Below are positions 17,062 through 26,327 of a stretch of DNA of 64,000 nucleotides, one piece after another. The stretch covers positions 620,001 through 684,000 of the forward strand of contig NZ_JAFG01000004.1 of the NCBI RefSeq assembly GCF_000519305.1, in the 5' to 3' direction. The notes under the pieces were generated by a model. That model was given only the letters and a program-made list of their open reading frames with translations, made no database searches and was not told the DNA's origin. The position numbers were made by a program, and so were the translations under genes. Within the stretch, counting starts at the first letter, position 1. Every line of letters begins with the position of its first letter. Source of the stretch: Mesorhizobium ciceri WSM4083 (GTDB lineage: Bacteria > Pseudomonadota > Alphaproteobacteria > Rhizobiales > Rhizobiaceae).

Positions 17062-18078
17062 ATGAAGTTGTTCAAGAACTGCCTGTTCGTGGGCATGACA
17101 GCGCTCACGCTGCTGGGCGCGGCGAAAATCACCACGGCGCAGGAGACCGATCAGGTCGGCCGCTCTACGTATCTTGAGGCGCTCAAGGGCAAGAAGGTCA
17201 TCTTCGTGCCGATCTCGCAGGGCATGGACCTCAACCAGGCATGGGTGGTGGTGTGGCAGCGTCACGCGGCACGCTACGGCTTCACCCTTGAAGTGCGCGA
17301 TCCCTCCGGCGACACCAATGCCGGCATTCGCGCCATGCAGGGCGCCATCGCCGAGAAGCCGGACCTGATCATCGTGCAGAACCCCGATGTCCAGACCTAC
17401 GCACGCCTGTTGAAACAGGCGCAGGCCGCCGGCATCAAGGTACTGCAGGTCAACATGCAGTCGGCCACCCAGACCGACAGTTATGTCGGCAATGACTGGA
17501 TCGAAATGGGCCGTCTCGAAATGGGCGAGCTGGCCAAGCACTGCACCGGGCCCAATGCCGTCTCGCACAAGGTGGTCTGGCTCGCCGGCGTCCAGACGGG
17601 TGCCGCCAACATCTACATGCGCACCGGCATCGACGAAGTGCTGAAGGCCAATCCCGAGCTGCAGCTCGTCTCCGACCAGCCGGCCGATTACATGAGCGAA
17701 AAGGCCCGCCAGATCACCGAGACGGTCCTCCAGCAGCATCCGGACCTGTGCGGCATCATGGGCATCTGGGATAATGCCGAGGTCGGCGCCGGCGCCGCCG
17801 TCGCGGCCGCCGGCAAGCAGGATCAGGTGACGATCGTCACCAATGGCGCGGGCAGCGCCACGGGCTGCGAGAGCATCAAGAACGGGCTGCTCGACGTGAT
17901 CTTCAACTTCAATGCCCCGATCCAAGCCGAGATCGCAGCGCAGCAGATTTCCGAGCTGCTGCAGCAGTCCGGCCGGCAAGCGGGCAGCGAGAAGACCATC
18001 TTCTTCGGTCCGATCACCCGCGTCGACAAGGCCAATGCGACCGGCAGGAATTGCTGGAAGCTGGACGAGCTCAAGTAA
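17062..18078 (+). CDS. CUT2 ABC importer, periplasmic solute-binding protein
   Basis: 338 aa with signal peptide MKLFKNCLFVGMTALTLLGAAKITTAQ. It has a type 1 periplasmic-binding fold: KKVIFVPISQGMDLNQAW, DLIIVQNPDVQTYARLLKQAQAAGIKVLQVNM and GIMGIWDNAEVGAGAAVAAAGK. Two extra cysteine pairs are possible (HCTGP, DLCGIM, GCESI, NCWKL). GGAGGAAAAAC lies before the ATG. The ligand is not identifiable; the propeller enzymes in the operon suggest a compound carrying a lactone or ester. Confidence 0.92.
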   Translation: MKLFKNCLFVGMTALTLLGAAKITTAQETDQVGRSTYLEALKGKKVIFVPISQGMDLNQAWVVVWQRHAARYGFTLEVRDPSGDTNAGIRAMQGAIAEKPDLIIVQNPDVQTYARLLKQAQAAGIKVLQVNMQSATQTDSYVGNDWIEMGRLEMGELAKHCTGPNAVSHKVVWLAGVQTGAANIYMRTGIDEVLKANPELQLVSDQPADYMSEKARQITETVLQQHPDLCGIMGIWDNAEVGAGAAVAAAGKQDQVTIVTNGAGSATGCESIKNGLLDVIFNFNAPIQAEIAAQQISELLQQSGRQAGSEKTIFFGPITRVDKANATGRNCWKLDELK

Positions 18079-18090
18079 CGGACTTCCTTG

Positions 18091-20208
18091 ATGAGCATGG
18101 CTGAAAGCCTTGTGCGCTGGCGCTACCGCCTGCTCCCCGACCACGTGGTCGGGGAGATCCTGACCAAGAAGTGGATCGACAGCGTCATCCCCTTCACGGC
18201 GCTGGCCATTTTGTGCGCGATCTTCGGCTCGATCGTGCCAGGCTTCTTCGATCTGGCGACGCTGACCAATCTCAGCGGCCAGACCGCCGAGCTTGGCCTG
18301 GTGGTACTCGGCATGACCATCGTCATGGTGTCGGGCGGCATCGATCTGTCGGTCGGGTCGACCTTCGCGCTCGCCGTGCTGGTCACGCTCTATGGCATGA
18401 ACGTCGAGCAATGGAGCTTTGGTACCGGCCTGCTGGCGTGCCTGGGCCTCGGCGTCGTCTGCGGCGCCATCAACGGCTTCCTGGTTGGCTTCCTGCGCAT
18501 GCGGGCGTTTCTCACCACGCTGGTGACGCTCATCATCTACCGCTCGACCTTCGACATCTTCTTCCCCCAGGTCTCGACCCGGATCGTCACCAGCGGTTCG
18601 GATTCGCCGGCCTATGATTTCCTTGGTTTCGGCACGATCTGGGGCGTGCCGACATCCTTTGTGGTCTTCGTCGTCATCGCGCTGATCATCCATCTCGTGC
18701 TGTCGCGCGCCCGCTATGGCTGGCGGCTGTTCGCGGTCGGCGGCGCGCGCCGCTCTGCCTACAATGCCGGCATCAATGTGCGCTTCATCTTGTTCAGCGC
18801 CTATGTCTTGTGCTCGGTGCTGGTGGCGCTCTCCGGCTTCTTCTTCTCGGCCCGCATCGGCAGTGCTGCTTCCGACATCGGCACCGGGCTCGAACTGCAA
18901 GTGTTGACCGCGACCGTGCTCGGCGGCATCTCGCTCGGCGGCGGGCGGGGCTCGGTCGCCAAGGCGCTGATGGGCACCGTCTTCGTGCTTGTTCTGTCGA
19001 ACAGCCTGCTTGCGCTGGCCGTGCCCGGCCCGGTCAATTTCCTGATCCTCGGCATCGTGCTGCTTTTGTCGGTGCTTCTCGACGTGCGCTGGGTGAAGAA
19101 CCGCCACAAGATCCTGCGCAGCGTCTACATCTCGCCGACCTTAGCCAAGATGCCGCAAGCGATCTCGACCGCGCCCGGCGCGCCGATGGCGGTGAACGAC
19201 CGGTTGAAGGACGTCGGCGTCATAGGCCTCGGCATTCTCGACGGCGCGGAGGATGTGATCTTCGACCGGCAGGACCGTCTCTACACCGGCAGCCGCCAGG
19301 GCGAGATCCTGCGCTTCCAGCCGCCCCATTACACCGATAGCGAAGTGTTCGCACATATTGGCGGCTCGCCACTCGGCATGGCTTTCGACCGCGAGGACAA
19401 CCTCGTCATCTGCGTCGCCGGCATGGGCCTCTATCAGGTCTCGCCGGCCGGCGACGTAAAGCTGCTGACCGCCGAGACCAACCGCTCACTGACCTCGGTG
19501 GTCGACGACTCGACCATGAAGCTCGCCGACGACTGCGACATCCTTCCGGACGGCCGCATCGTCTTTTCGGAAGCCACCGTGCGCTTCGAGATGCATGACT
19601 GGTATGCCGACGCGCTGGAAAGCCGCGGCAACGGACGCATCATCGTCCACGATCCCAAATCCGGTTCGACACGCACGCTGCTGTCGAACCTCGTCTTCCC
19701 CAATGGCATCTGCACGGCCTTCGACGGCCAGTCGGTGCTGTTCGCCGAAAGCTGGGCCTGCCGCATCAGCCGCTATTATTTCGATGGCCCGAAGAAGGGC
19801 CAGGTCGAGCGCGTCATCGAGGGTTTGCCCGGTTATCCCGACAACATCAACCGCGCCTCCGACGGCACCTACTGGCTGGCCCTGATGGGCATGCGCACGC
19901 CGGCATTGGATCTCTCGCTTGAAATGCCGAGCTTCCGCCGTCGCATGGCGCGGCGCGTATCGGAAGATGCGTGGCTGATGCCCAACCTCAACACCGGCTG
20001 CGTGCTGCGCTTCGACGAGAACGGCCAGATCCTCGAAAGCCTGTGGGACCAGGCCGGCGAGAAGCATCCGATGATCACCTCGATGCGCGAGCACAAGGGC
20101 ATCCTCTATCTCTGCGGCATCTTCAACAACCGCATGGGCACCTTGCCCCTGAAAGGCGTCGATCCCGACTGGTTCAGCTCGGATTCCTACTGGGGCAAAA
20201 AGGCATGA
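18091..20208 (+). CDS. Fusion: CUT2 ABC permease + strictosidine-synthase-like beta-propeller
   Basis: 705 aa, about twice a normal permease. Residues 1-335 are an RbsC-type permease with VSGGIDLSVGS (about 80-90) and GGISLGGGRGS (about 279-289). After a linker (336-372, including APGAPMAVND) residues about 373-705 form a six-bladed propeller of the strictosidine-synthase/APMAP/SMP-30 group: GAEDVIFD, LADDCDILPDGRIVFSE, FPNGIC, FAESWACRISRY and the hallmark GYPDNINRASDGTYWLAL (about 581-598). CUT2 permeases have a cytoplasmic C-terminus, so the propeller should lie inside, at the channel exit. The frame is open throughout with no sign of a sequencing join. The next gene overlaps by 4 bp. Confidence 0.92.
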   Translation: MSMAESLVRWRYRLLPDHVVGEILTKKWIDSVIPFTALAILCAIFGSIVPGFFDLATLTNLSGQTAELGLVVLGMTIVMVSGGIDLSVGSTFALAVLVTLYGMNVEQWSFGTGLLACLGLGVVCGAINGFLVGFLRMRAFLTTLVTLIIYRSTFDIFFPQVSTRIVTSGSDSPAYDFLGFGTIWGVPTSFVVFVVIALIIHLVLSRARYGWRLFAVGGARRSAYNAGINVRFILFSAYVLCSVLVALSGFFFSARIGSAASDIGTGLELQVLTATVLGGISLGGGRGSVAKALMGTVFVLVLSNSLLALAVPGPVNFLILGIVLLLSVLLDVRWVKNRHKILRSVYISPTLAKMPQAISTAPGAPMAVNDRLKDVGVIGLGILDGAEDVIFDRQDRLYTGSRQGEILRFQPPHYTDSEVFAHIGGSPLGMAFDREDNLVICVAGMGLYQVSPAGDVKLLTAETNRSLTSVVDDSTMKLADDCDILPDGRIVFSEATVRFEMHDWYADALESRGNGRIIVHDPKSGSTRTLLSNLVFPNGICTAFDGQSVLFAESWACRISRYYFDGPKKGQVERVIEGLPGYPDNINRASDGTYWLALMGMRTPALDLSLEMPSFRRRMARRVSEDAWLMPNLNTGCVLRFDENGQILESLWDQAGEKHPMITSMREHKGILYLCGIFNNRMGTLPLKGVDPDWFSSDSYWGKKA

Positions 20209-21299
20209 GCGGTTTGAGCCAGCTTTTCGACCGCTTTCTCGGCCGTGGCGAGTGGGCCGTGACCGTGCCGACGCTCGACGGGCCGTTGCTGCCCAACCAG
20301 GGGCTGGAGGAAGCCGAGCCGTTCGCCGGCCTCGCCGAGGCTGACAATCTCGTGCGCACCGAAAAGGGCCTCCTGGCAAGCAGCGCCAACCGGCTGATGC
20401 GCTTTAGCGCCGACGGCCATGCCGAAACCTTGCAGGAATTTCCGGGCGAGATCACCGCACTCGCCCATGCCCGCGGCATGACCGCGATGGCCATCGATGG
20501 CAAGGGCGTCGTCATCCGCGGCGGCCTGCATGACGGGCGCGAGGCGACGGGTGAGGAGGCTCGCCGCCTCTCCTGCATCACCGCTCTCACCTTCCTCGAC
20601 AGCAACACCTTGCTGCTGGCCAACGGCTCGGCCTCAGTGCCGGCGAGCGGTTGGCGTCGCGACCTGATGCAGAAGAGCGTGTCCGGTTCGGTCTGGCGGC
20701 TCGATCTGAAAAACGGCCGGCTGGAGCTGATCAGGGATGGCTTGGCCTGGCCGGCCGGCATCGCCACCACCGGCTCCAACCGCATCTACGTCTCGGAGGC
20801 CTGGCGCCACCGCGTGCTGGCGATCGACCTTGCCACCAAGGCGACGCTGCCCGTGCTGGAGCATCTGCCCGCCTACCCCGCCCGCATCGCCCCGGCTTTC
20901 AACGCCGGCTACTGGCTGACCTTCTATTCCGTGCGCAATCAGTTGGTGGAGTTCATCCTGCGCGAGGAGACCTACCGCACCCGCATGCTGGCGGAAGTCC
21001 CGGAGGCCTACTGGATGGCGCCGTCGCTCGGCTCATGGCACGACTATCGCGAGCCTATGCAAGGCAGCCAGTTGAAACAGATGAACGTGCTGAAGCCATA
21101 CGCGGTGACACGGTCTTACGGGCTGGTGGTCCTTTGCGACCAGAACATGAAGCCGCTGTCGAGTTTCCATTCGCGCGCCGACGGCAAGGTGCACGGGACG
21201 CTGAGCGCCTGCGAGCTGGGCGATGACCTTCTGGTCGCCTCGCGCGGCGGATCGCGGATCGTGCGCGTGGCGAGCGCCGCCAGTGGCAAGCGAGGCTAA
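20205..21299 (+). CDS. Strictosidine-synthase/SMP-30-like beta-propeller protein
   Basis: 364 aa, no signal peptide, so cytoplasmic. Related in layout to the propeller half of the preceding fusion: GLAWPAGIATTGSNRIYVSEAWRHRVLAID matches the blade with the metal-site Asn/Glu region, followed by a weakened YPARIAPAFNAGYWLTF in place of the PGYPDNI motif. The degenerate motif suggests a changed or structural role. ATG overlaps the previous stop (ATGA). It may hydrolyse a lactone or ester of the imported compound or form a heteromer with the fused propeller; both are inference. Confidence 0.85.
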   Translation: MSGLSQLFDRFLGRGEWAVTVPTLDGPLLPNQGLEEAEPFAGLAEADNLVRTEKGLLASSANRLMRFSADGHAETLQEFPGEITALAHARGMTAMAIDGKGVVIRGGLHDGREATGEEARRLSCITALTFLDSNTLLLANGSASVPASGWRRDLMQKSVSGSVWRLDLKNGRLELIRDGLAWPAGIATTGSNRIYVSEAWRHRVLAIDLATKATLPVLEHLPAYPARIAPAFNAGYWLTFYSVRNQLVEFILREETYRTRMLAEVPEAYWMAPSLGSWHDYREPMQGSQLKQMNVLKPYAVTRSYGLVVLCDQNMKPLSSFHSRADGKVHGTLSACELGDDLLVASRGGSRIVRVASAASGKRG

Positions 21300-21302
21300 G
21301 CT

Positions 21303-22802
21303 ATGTCGGACGCCAACATCATTGAACTCAGGGATGCCGCCAAGGCGTTCGCGCGCATTCCGGCCTTCAAGAATGTCAATTTCGACCTGCGCAAGGGCGA
21401 AATCCACGCGTTGCTCGGGGAAAACGGCGCCGGCAAGTCCACGCTGACCAAGGTCATGGCCGGTGTCTTCAAGCTGACCGAGGGCAAGATGACCTTCGAC
21501 GGCAAGGATGTGTCCTTCGCCACGCCCGCCGAAGCGCTGCGCGCCGGCATCGCCATGGTATTCCAGGAAACCAACCTGGTGCCGGCCATGACGGTGGCGC
21601 AGAATCTCTATCTCGGCGAAGAGAAGATGTTCAACCGGTTGCGCGGCCTATACATTCAGGCGCGGCAGTTCCTCGCCGGCATGGGCTTCCAGGTCGACCC
21701 TTCTGCGCAGGTCAGCACGCTGGGCGCGGCCCACAAGCAGATGGTGGAGATCGCGCGCGCCGTCCACCACAAGGCCCGCGTCATCATCTTCGACGAGCCG
21801 ACCGCGACGCTGACGCCTGAAGAGAAGAGCCACTTCTTCAAACTTTTGCAGCGGCTGGTGAAGGAGGGCATCGCCGTCATCTTCATCACCCATGCGCTGG
21901 AAGAGGCGCTTGCCGTCGCTAACCGCATCACGGTCATGCGCGATGGCGAGATCGTCGCGTCCGGCGAGGCCAAGGGCTTCACCCGCGCTTCGATCGTGCA
22001 GGCCATGGTCGGCCGTACGCTGACCGAAACGCTGCATGGCGAGGTCAAGCGCACGGCGCGGCCTTATGGCGACAAGGTGCTTTCGGTCGAGAACCTGTCC
22101 TGCGCCGGCCTGGTGCGCAACTCTTCCTTCTCGGTGTTCTCGGGCCAGGTCACCGGCATGTTCGGCCTTGTCGGCGCCGGCCGCACCGAAATGGCCAAGG
22201 TCGTCGCCGGACTGTTGAAGCGCAACATCTTCCACGGCGGCGAGATCCGCCTGCTCGGCAAACCGGTGCGCTATCGCGTGCCGCGGCCTGCGGTTCGCGA
22301 CGGCATTGTCTATGTCACCGAGGACCGCAAGGTCGACGGCTTCTTCGAGACCATGACGGCCGGCGAGAACCTGCAAATGGGTGAACTGACCGAGGGCGCC
22401 AATCCCATATCCATGGTGTCGCTGGCGCGGGCCAGGCAACTTGCCCGCGAATGGGGTGAACGCCTGAGCCTGCGGCAGACCAGCGACCGAGCCCGGATGA
22501 TCGAGCTCTCCGGCGGTAACCAGCAAAAGGTCGTGATCGCCAAATCGCTGATCCAGAAGCCGAGGCTGGTGATCTTCGACGAGCCGACACGCGGTGTCGA
22601 CGTCGGCGCCATCGTCGAGATCCACCAGCTCATCAGCGATCTCGCCGAGCAAGGCATGGCCGTCATTGTCATCTCGTCCTATCTGCCTGAAATTCTCGCC
22701 GTTTCGGATCGTATTCTGGTGGTCAAGCGCGGCCGCGTGGTCGAGGAGATGATGCTGTCGGAGGCCACCGAGGAACGCGTCATGTTCGCCGCGGTTCATT
22801 AA
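21303..22802 (+). CDS. CUT2 ABC importer, tandem ATP-binding protein
   Basis: 499 aa with two ATPase domains. Domain 1: Walker A GENGAGKST, Walker B VIIFDEPTA, but a weak signature, STLGAAHKQMVEIARA. Domain 2: GLVGAGRTE in place of Walker A, signature LSGGNQQK, Walker B VIFDEPTRG. This asymmetric pattern is usual in RbsA-like proteins. It begins 3 bp after the propeller gene and is the last gene of the importer operon. Confidence 0.94.
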   Translation: MSDANIIELRDAAKAFARIPAFKNVNFDLRKGEIHALLGENGAGKSTLTKVMAGVFKLTEGKMTFDGKDVSFATPAEALRAGIAMVFQETNLVPAMTVAQNLYLGEEKMFNRLRGLYIQARQFLAGMGFQVDPSAQVSTLGAAHKQMVEIARAVHHKARVIIFDEPTATLTPEEKSHFFKLLQRLVKEGIAVIFITHALEEALAVANRITVMRDGEIVASGEAKGFTRASIVQAMVGRTLTETLHGEVKRTARPYGDKVLSVENLSCAGLVRNSSFSVFSGQVTGMFGLVGAGRTEMAKVVAGLLKRNIFHGGEIRLLGKPVRYRVPRPAVRDGIVYVTEDRKVDGFFETMTAGENLQMGELTEGANPISMVSLARARQLAREWGERLSLRQTSDRARMIELSGGNQQKVVIAKSLIQKPRLVIFDEPTRGVDVGAIVEIHQLISDLAEQGMAVIVISSYLPEILAVSDRILVVKRGRVVEEMMLSEATEERVMFAAVH

Positions 22803-22926
22803 GCGGCTCGACAAGAGAGACACTTTTGCCGGTCAAGCCAGGACCAATGTCTGGCCGGCCCTATTGTCTTGCAATCGGTTCCGCGTCTGAATAGGTCAGG
22901 GGTCAGATCACCCTGCCCGAGCGGAT

Positions 22927-23823
22927 ATGCCCAGCATCAACCTCAAACTTCTGCAGACGTTCCTGCTTGCCGCCGAAAACGGCAGCTTCCGTCGTGCTGC
23001 CGAGGAGAGCAACCGTTCGCCATCGGCGGTCTCGATGCAGATTCGCGACCTTGAGGAGCAGATCGGCATCTCGCTGTTTATCCGCACCGCACAGCGTGCG
23101 AGCCTGACGCCGGAAGGCCAGATCCTGTTCGAGGAGATCGCCAACGTGATGTCACAGGTGCAGACCAGCCTCGACCGGCTGACGGAGGTCGCCGCTCGGC
23201 GCAAGGGCAAGGTGCAGATCGCCTGCGCCCCGACGCTCGCGGCAAGCCGGCTGGGGGATATCCTGGCGACATTCAAGTTGCGCTATCCCCGCAGCATCGT
23301 CGAGGTCATCGAGAGCCCGCCGCAGGCCGCGCTTGGCCTTTTGCAGCAGCAGGAGGTCGAGTTCTACATCGGCCCCGAACTGCCAAACCTGACGGACTTC
23401 CAGTTCGAGTCCATCCTCGACGATCCGCTGATGGCCTGCATCCCCACGGAAATATACGGCGGCGAAAAGAAGCTGCTGCTCTCCGACCTGCTGCGCTATC
23501 CGCTTATCCTGCTCAACCGCAAGACCGCCGTGCGCGGCCTTGTCGATCGGCTGACGGCGGCGGAAGGCATCGAACTCAAGCCGCAATACGAGGTCGAAAG
23601 CGCACAGACGGCGGTGGCGCTGGTGTGTTCGGGACTTGGCGTCTGCGTGGTGCCCGGCATCGCCATTTCGCGCAATGACGAGCGCATGCGAGTGGTGCCG
23701 ATCGACCATCGCGACGCCCACCGCTCAGTCGGCATCATCACCGCGCGGGGCTATGTGCACCACTCCTTCTCCGAACAGCTGATGAACCTCATCCGCACCA
23801 ATTTGCGCGAACTGGCAAACTGA
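22927..23823 (+). CDS. LysR family transcriptional regulator
   Basis: 298 aa. N-terminal winged helix: LKLLQTFLLAAENGSFRRAAEESNRSPSAVSMQIRDLEEQIG, then a LysR substrate-binding domain with LVCSGLGVCVVPGIA. It lies 124 bp after the importer ATPase on the same strand and converges on an aldehyde dehydrogenase gene. It may regulate the importer operon or the genes from 23921 to 28668; the sequence does not decide. Confidence 0.92.
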   Translation: MPSINLKLLQTFLLAAENGSFRRAAEESNRSPSAVSMQIRDLEEQIGISLFIRTAQRASLTPEGQILFEEIANVMSQVQTSLDRLTEVAARRKGKVQIACAPTLAASRLGDILATFKLRYPRSIVEVIESPPQAALGLLQQQEVEFYIGPELPNLTDFQFESILDDPLMACIPTEIYGGEKKLLLSDLLRYPLILLNRKTAVRGLVDRLTAAEGIELKPQYEVESAQTAVALVCSGLGVCVVPGIAISRNDERMRVVPIDHRDAHRSVGIITARGYVHHSFSEQLMNLIRTNLRELAN

Positions 23824-23920
23824 GCATCGCGCCTTCGGACAGGCACCTTGCACGAGCGCCGAAAATGGTGCGGGAACGCCGTCATTCGGAGGCCTGCCTC
23901 ACCTGAATATCAGCGCACGC

Positions 23921-25417
23921 TCAGTCGGTCTGGATCCAGATCGACTTGGTCTCCAGATATTCATGCAGATGTTCGATGCCGCCCTCGCGGCCGTAGCCGG
24001 ACATCTTCATGCCGCCGAACGGCACCGCCGGGTCGATGGCGTGGTACATGTTGACCCACACCGAGCCGGCCTTGATGCGGCGGGCGAGCTTGTGGGCGGT
24101 GCCAAGATGGGTGGTGAAAATGCCGGCTGCCAGGCCATAGGGCGTCGCATTGGCCCGCGCCACGGCTTCGTCAAGCGTGTCGAACGGCATCGCCGAAATA
24201 ACCGGACCGAAGATTTCTTCACGCGCGATGGTCATCTTGTCCGACACCGCGCCGAAGACAGTCGGCGCGATGAAATTGCCGCCGTCGTAGAGGTCGCCGG
24301 TCAGTCGCGAGCCGCCCGCTATCAGTTCGGCGCCTTCGTCGCGGCCGGCCTTGATATAGCCCACCACCTTGCCGGCCTGCCTGGCATTGATGAGCGGGCC
24401 GATTTCGGTTTCCGCCTCGATGCCATGGCCGATGCGGAGCCTGCCGGCAAACTCGGCGACCCGGCGCACGAATTCGTCATGGATTTCGCGCGCCACGAAA
24501 AGCCGCGAACCGGCGATGCAGATCTGGCCCGAATGCACGAACACCGCCATCGCGGCGACAGGAACCGCCTTGTCGATGTCGGCATCCCGGCAGACGATGA
24601 TCGGCGATTTGCCGCCGAGTTCCAGGGAAACGCGCTTGAGGTTGGTCACGCCCGCCCGCGCGATGGCCTGGCCGGTCGGCGTCGAGCCGGTGAAGACGAT
24701 CTTGTTGACGTCGGGATGTTCAGCGAGCCGCGCACCGGCCTCTGCCCCGGTGCCGGTGACGACGTTGACGACGCCGTCGGGAACGCCGGCCTCCTGCATC
24801 AGCCTGGCGATCAGCAGCGGCGTCAACGAGGCATCCTCCGAGGGCTTCAGCACGATGGTGCAGCCGGTGGCGAGCGCCGGTGCGATCTTCCAGATCGACG
24901 CGGCGGTCGGAGCGTTCCAGGGGATGATCGCGCCGACAACGCCCACCGGCTCGCGCCTTGTGAAGCTGACGATCTCGCCGGGGATCGAATTGTCTATGGA
25001 TTCGCCATGCAGTGCGGTCGCCATGCCCGCATAGAAGCGCAGCATGCCGATGACGCGTCGCCGGTTGGCGAGCGTGCGTGTGATCGGCAGTCCCATGTCG
25101 AGAGTGTCGGAAACACTGAGCTCTTCCCAATGGGTCTCGAAGAGGTCGGCGATGCGCAGAAGCACGCACTGCCGCTCATAGGGCGAGAATTTTGACCACG
25201 GCCCTTCGAACGCCGAGCGCGCAGCGGCCACCGCGGCATCGACGTCGGCCGCCGAGCCACGCGGCACGGTGGCCAGCACTTCGCCAGTCGCCGGGTTGAG
25301 CGCCTGCATCTCCTGGCCGGACTGTGCCCGAACCCACTTGCCGCCGACGAACATCGGCCGGAATTCGCCGTGGTAGAGCGCCGTGGCCTTCGCCCGCGGG
25401 TCGAAATTCAGCGTCAT
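23921..25417 (-). CDS. NAD(P)-dependent aldehyde dehydrogenase
   Basis: 498 aa. IPWNAPTAASIWKIAPALATG, FTGSTPTGQ, the general-base Glu in SLELGGKSP, the catalytic Cys in HSGQICIAGSRL and EEIFGPVIS are all intact. NMYHAIDPAVPFGGMKMSGYGREGG near the C-terminus is also typical. It diverges from the SDR gene across a 141-bp intergenic region. The substrate is unknown; the neighbours suggest oxidation of an aldehyde from hydroxyacid or sugar breakdown. Confidence 0.92.
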   Translation of the reverse strand: MTLNFDPRAKATALYHGEFRPMFVGGKWVRAQSGQEMQALNPATGEVLATVPRGSAADVDAAVAAARSAFEGPWSKFSPYERQCVLLRIADLFETHWEELSVSDTLDMGLPITRTLANRRRVIGMLRFYAGMATALHGESIDNSIPGEIVSFTRREPVGVVGAIIPWNAPTAASIWKIAPALATGCTIVLKPSEDASLTPLLIARLMQEAGVPDGVVNVVTGTGAEAGARLAEHPDVNKIVFTGSTPTGQAIARAGVTNLKRVSLELGGKSPIIVCRDADIDKAVPVAAMAVFVHSGQICIAGSRLFVAREIHDEFVRRVAEFAGRLRIGHGIEAETEIGPLINARQAGKVVGYIKAGRDEGAELIAGGSRLTGDLYDGGNFIAPTVFGAVSDKMTIAREEIFGPVISAMPFDTLDEAVARANATPYGLAAGIFTTHLGTAHKLARRIKAGSVWVNMYHAIDPAVPFGGMKMSGYGREGGIEHLHEYLETKSIWIQTD

Positions 25418-25558
25418 CCCTTCCTCCTCACAATTCCGTGGCGACTATGACTCCCACGCCGGTCGACCTCAAACAAGGAAAGCTAAAAGGGCGTTCAGAT
25501 AATCGGACTGTGCAATGTACGCGACTTCCCCGATGGTGCCGGCAACGGAGGAACAGAT

Positions 25559-26302
25559 ATGAGACTTGCTGGCAAGGTCGCCATCGTCACTGGCGGCGGT
25601 TCGGGATTTGGCGAAGGCATCGTCAGGAAATTCGTCACCGAAGGTGCGCTGGTCGTGCTGATGGACCGTGATGGGGCAGCCGCGGCCCGCGTTGCTGCCG
25701 AAGTCGGCGAAAATGTGCGGCCAATCACGGGCGACGTCTCGACACTCGCAAGCTTCGAAGCGGCGGCAGACCTGGCCCGCTCGACCTTTGGCGGTCTCGA
25801 CATACTGGTCAACAATGCCGGCGTGGCCCAGCCGCCCCTGGCACTCGAGACGATGGACGAAGAGATGTTCGACCGGATCGCCAACGTCAATATGCGATCC
25901 ATCTACAATGGCGCCCGGGCGGTCGTTGCGCATTTCAAATCCATCAAATCGGGCGCCATCCTCAACGTCGCCTCCACCGGCGGCGTCTCGCCGCGCCCGA
26001 ATTTGACGTGGTACAATGCTTCCAAAGGCTGGGCGATTGCCGCCACCCGGGCCATGGCCGTGGAACTCGCCCCCTTCGGCATCCGCGTCAACGCCATCAA
26101 CCCGGTTGCCGGCGACACGCCGCTTCTGTCCACCTTCATCGGCTCCGGCGAGGAGAACCGCGCCCGCGTCGTCGCAACCATTCCGATCGGCAGGCTGTCT
26201 ACGCCGGTGGACATGGGCAACGCCGCGGCATTCCTGTGCTCCGACGAGGCCAGCATGATCACCGGCGTCGACCTCAATGTCGACGGCGGCAAGTGCATCT
26301 GA
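25559..26302 (+). CDS. Short-chain dehydrogenase/reductase (SDR)
   Basis: 247 aa classical SDR: coenzyme motif TGGGSGFGEGI, structural NNAG at about 85-88, catalytic Ser in NVASTGG and YNASK. An Asp after the second beta strand (VVLMDRDG) predicts NAD preference. AACGGAGGAACAG precedes the ATG. It starts an operon with a decarboxylating dehydrogenase and an FMN hydroxyacid oxidase, pointing to stepwise oxidation of a hydroxy acid or sugar acid. Confidence 0.92.
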   Translation: MRLAGKVAIVTGGGSGFGEGIVRKFVTEGALVVLMDRDGAAAARVAAEVGENVRPITGDVSTLASFEAAADLARSTFGGLDILVNNAGVAQPPLALETMDEEMFDRIANVNMRSIYNGARAVVAHFKSIKSGAILNVASTGGVSPRPNLTWYNASKGWAIAATRAMAVELAPFGIRVNAINPVAGDTPLLSTFIGSGEENRARVVATIPIGRLSTPVDMGNAAAFLCSDEASMITGVDLNVDGGKCI

Positions 26303-26327
26303 GCGTTAGACCATTTGGGAGTTGGCG

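Noticed and set aside
22803..22926. Possible terminator (GCCAG ... CTGGC) after the importer ATPase
   Set aside because: Stem of only five pairs with a 9-base loop and no T run; not distinguishable from chance.
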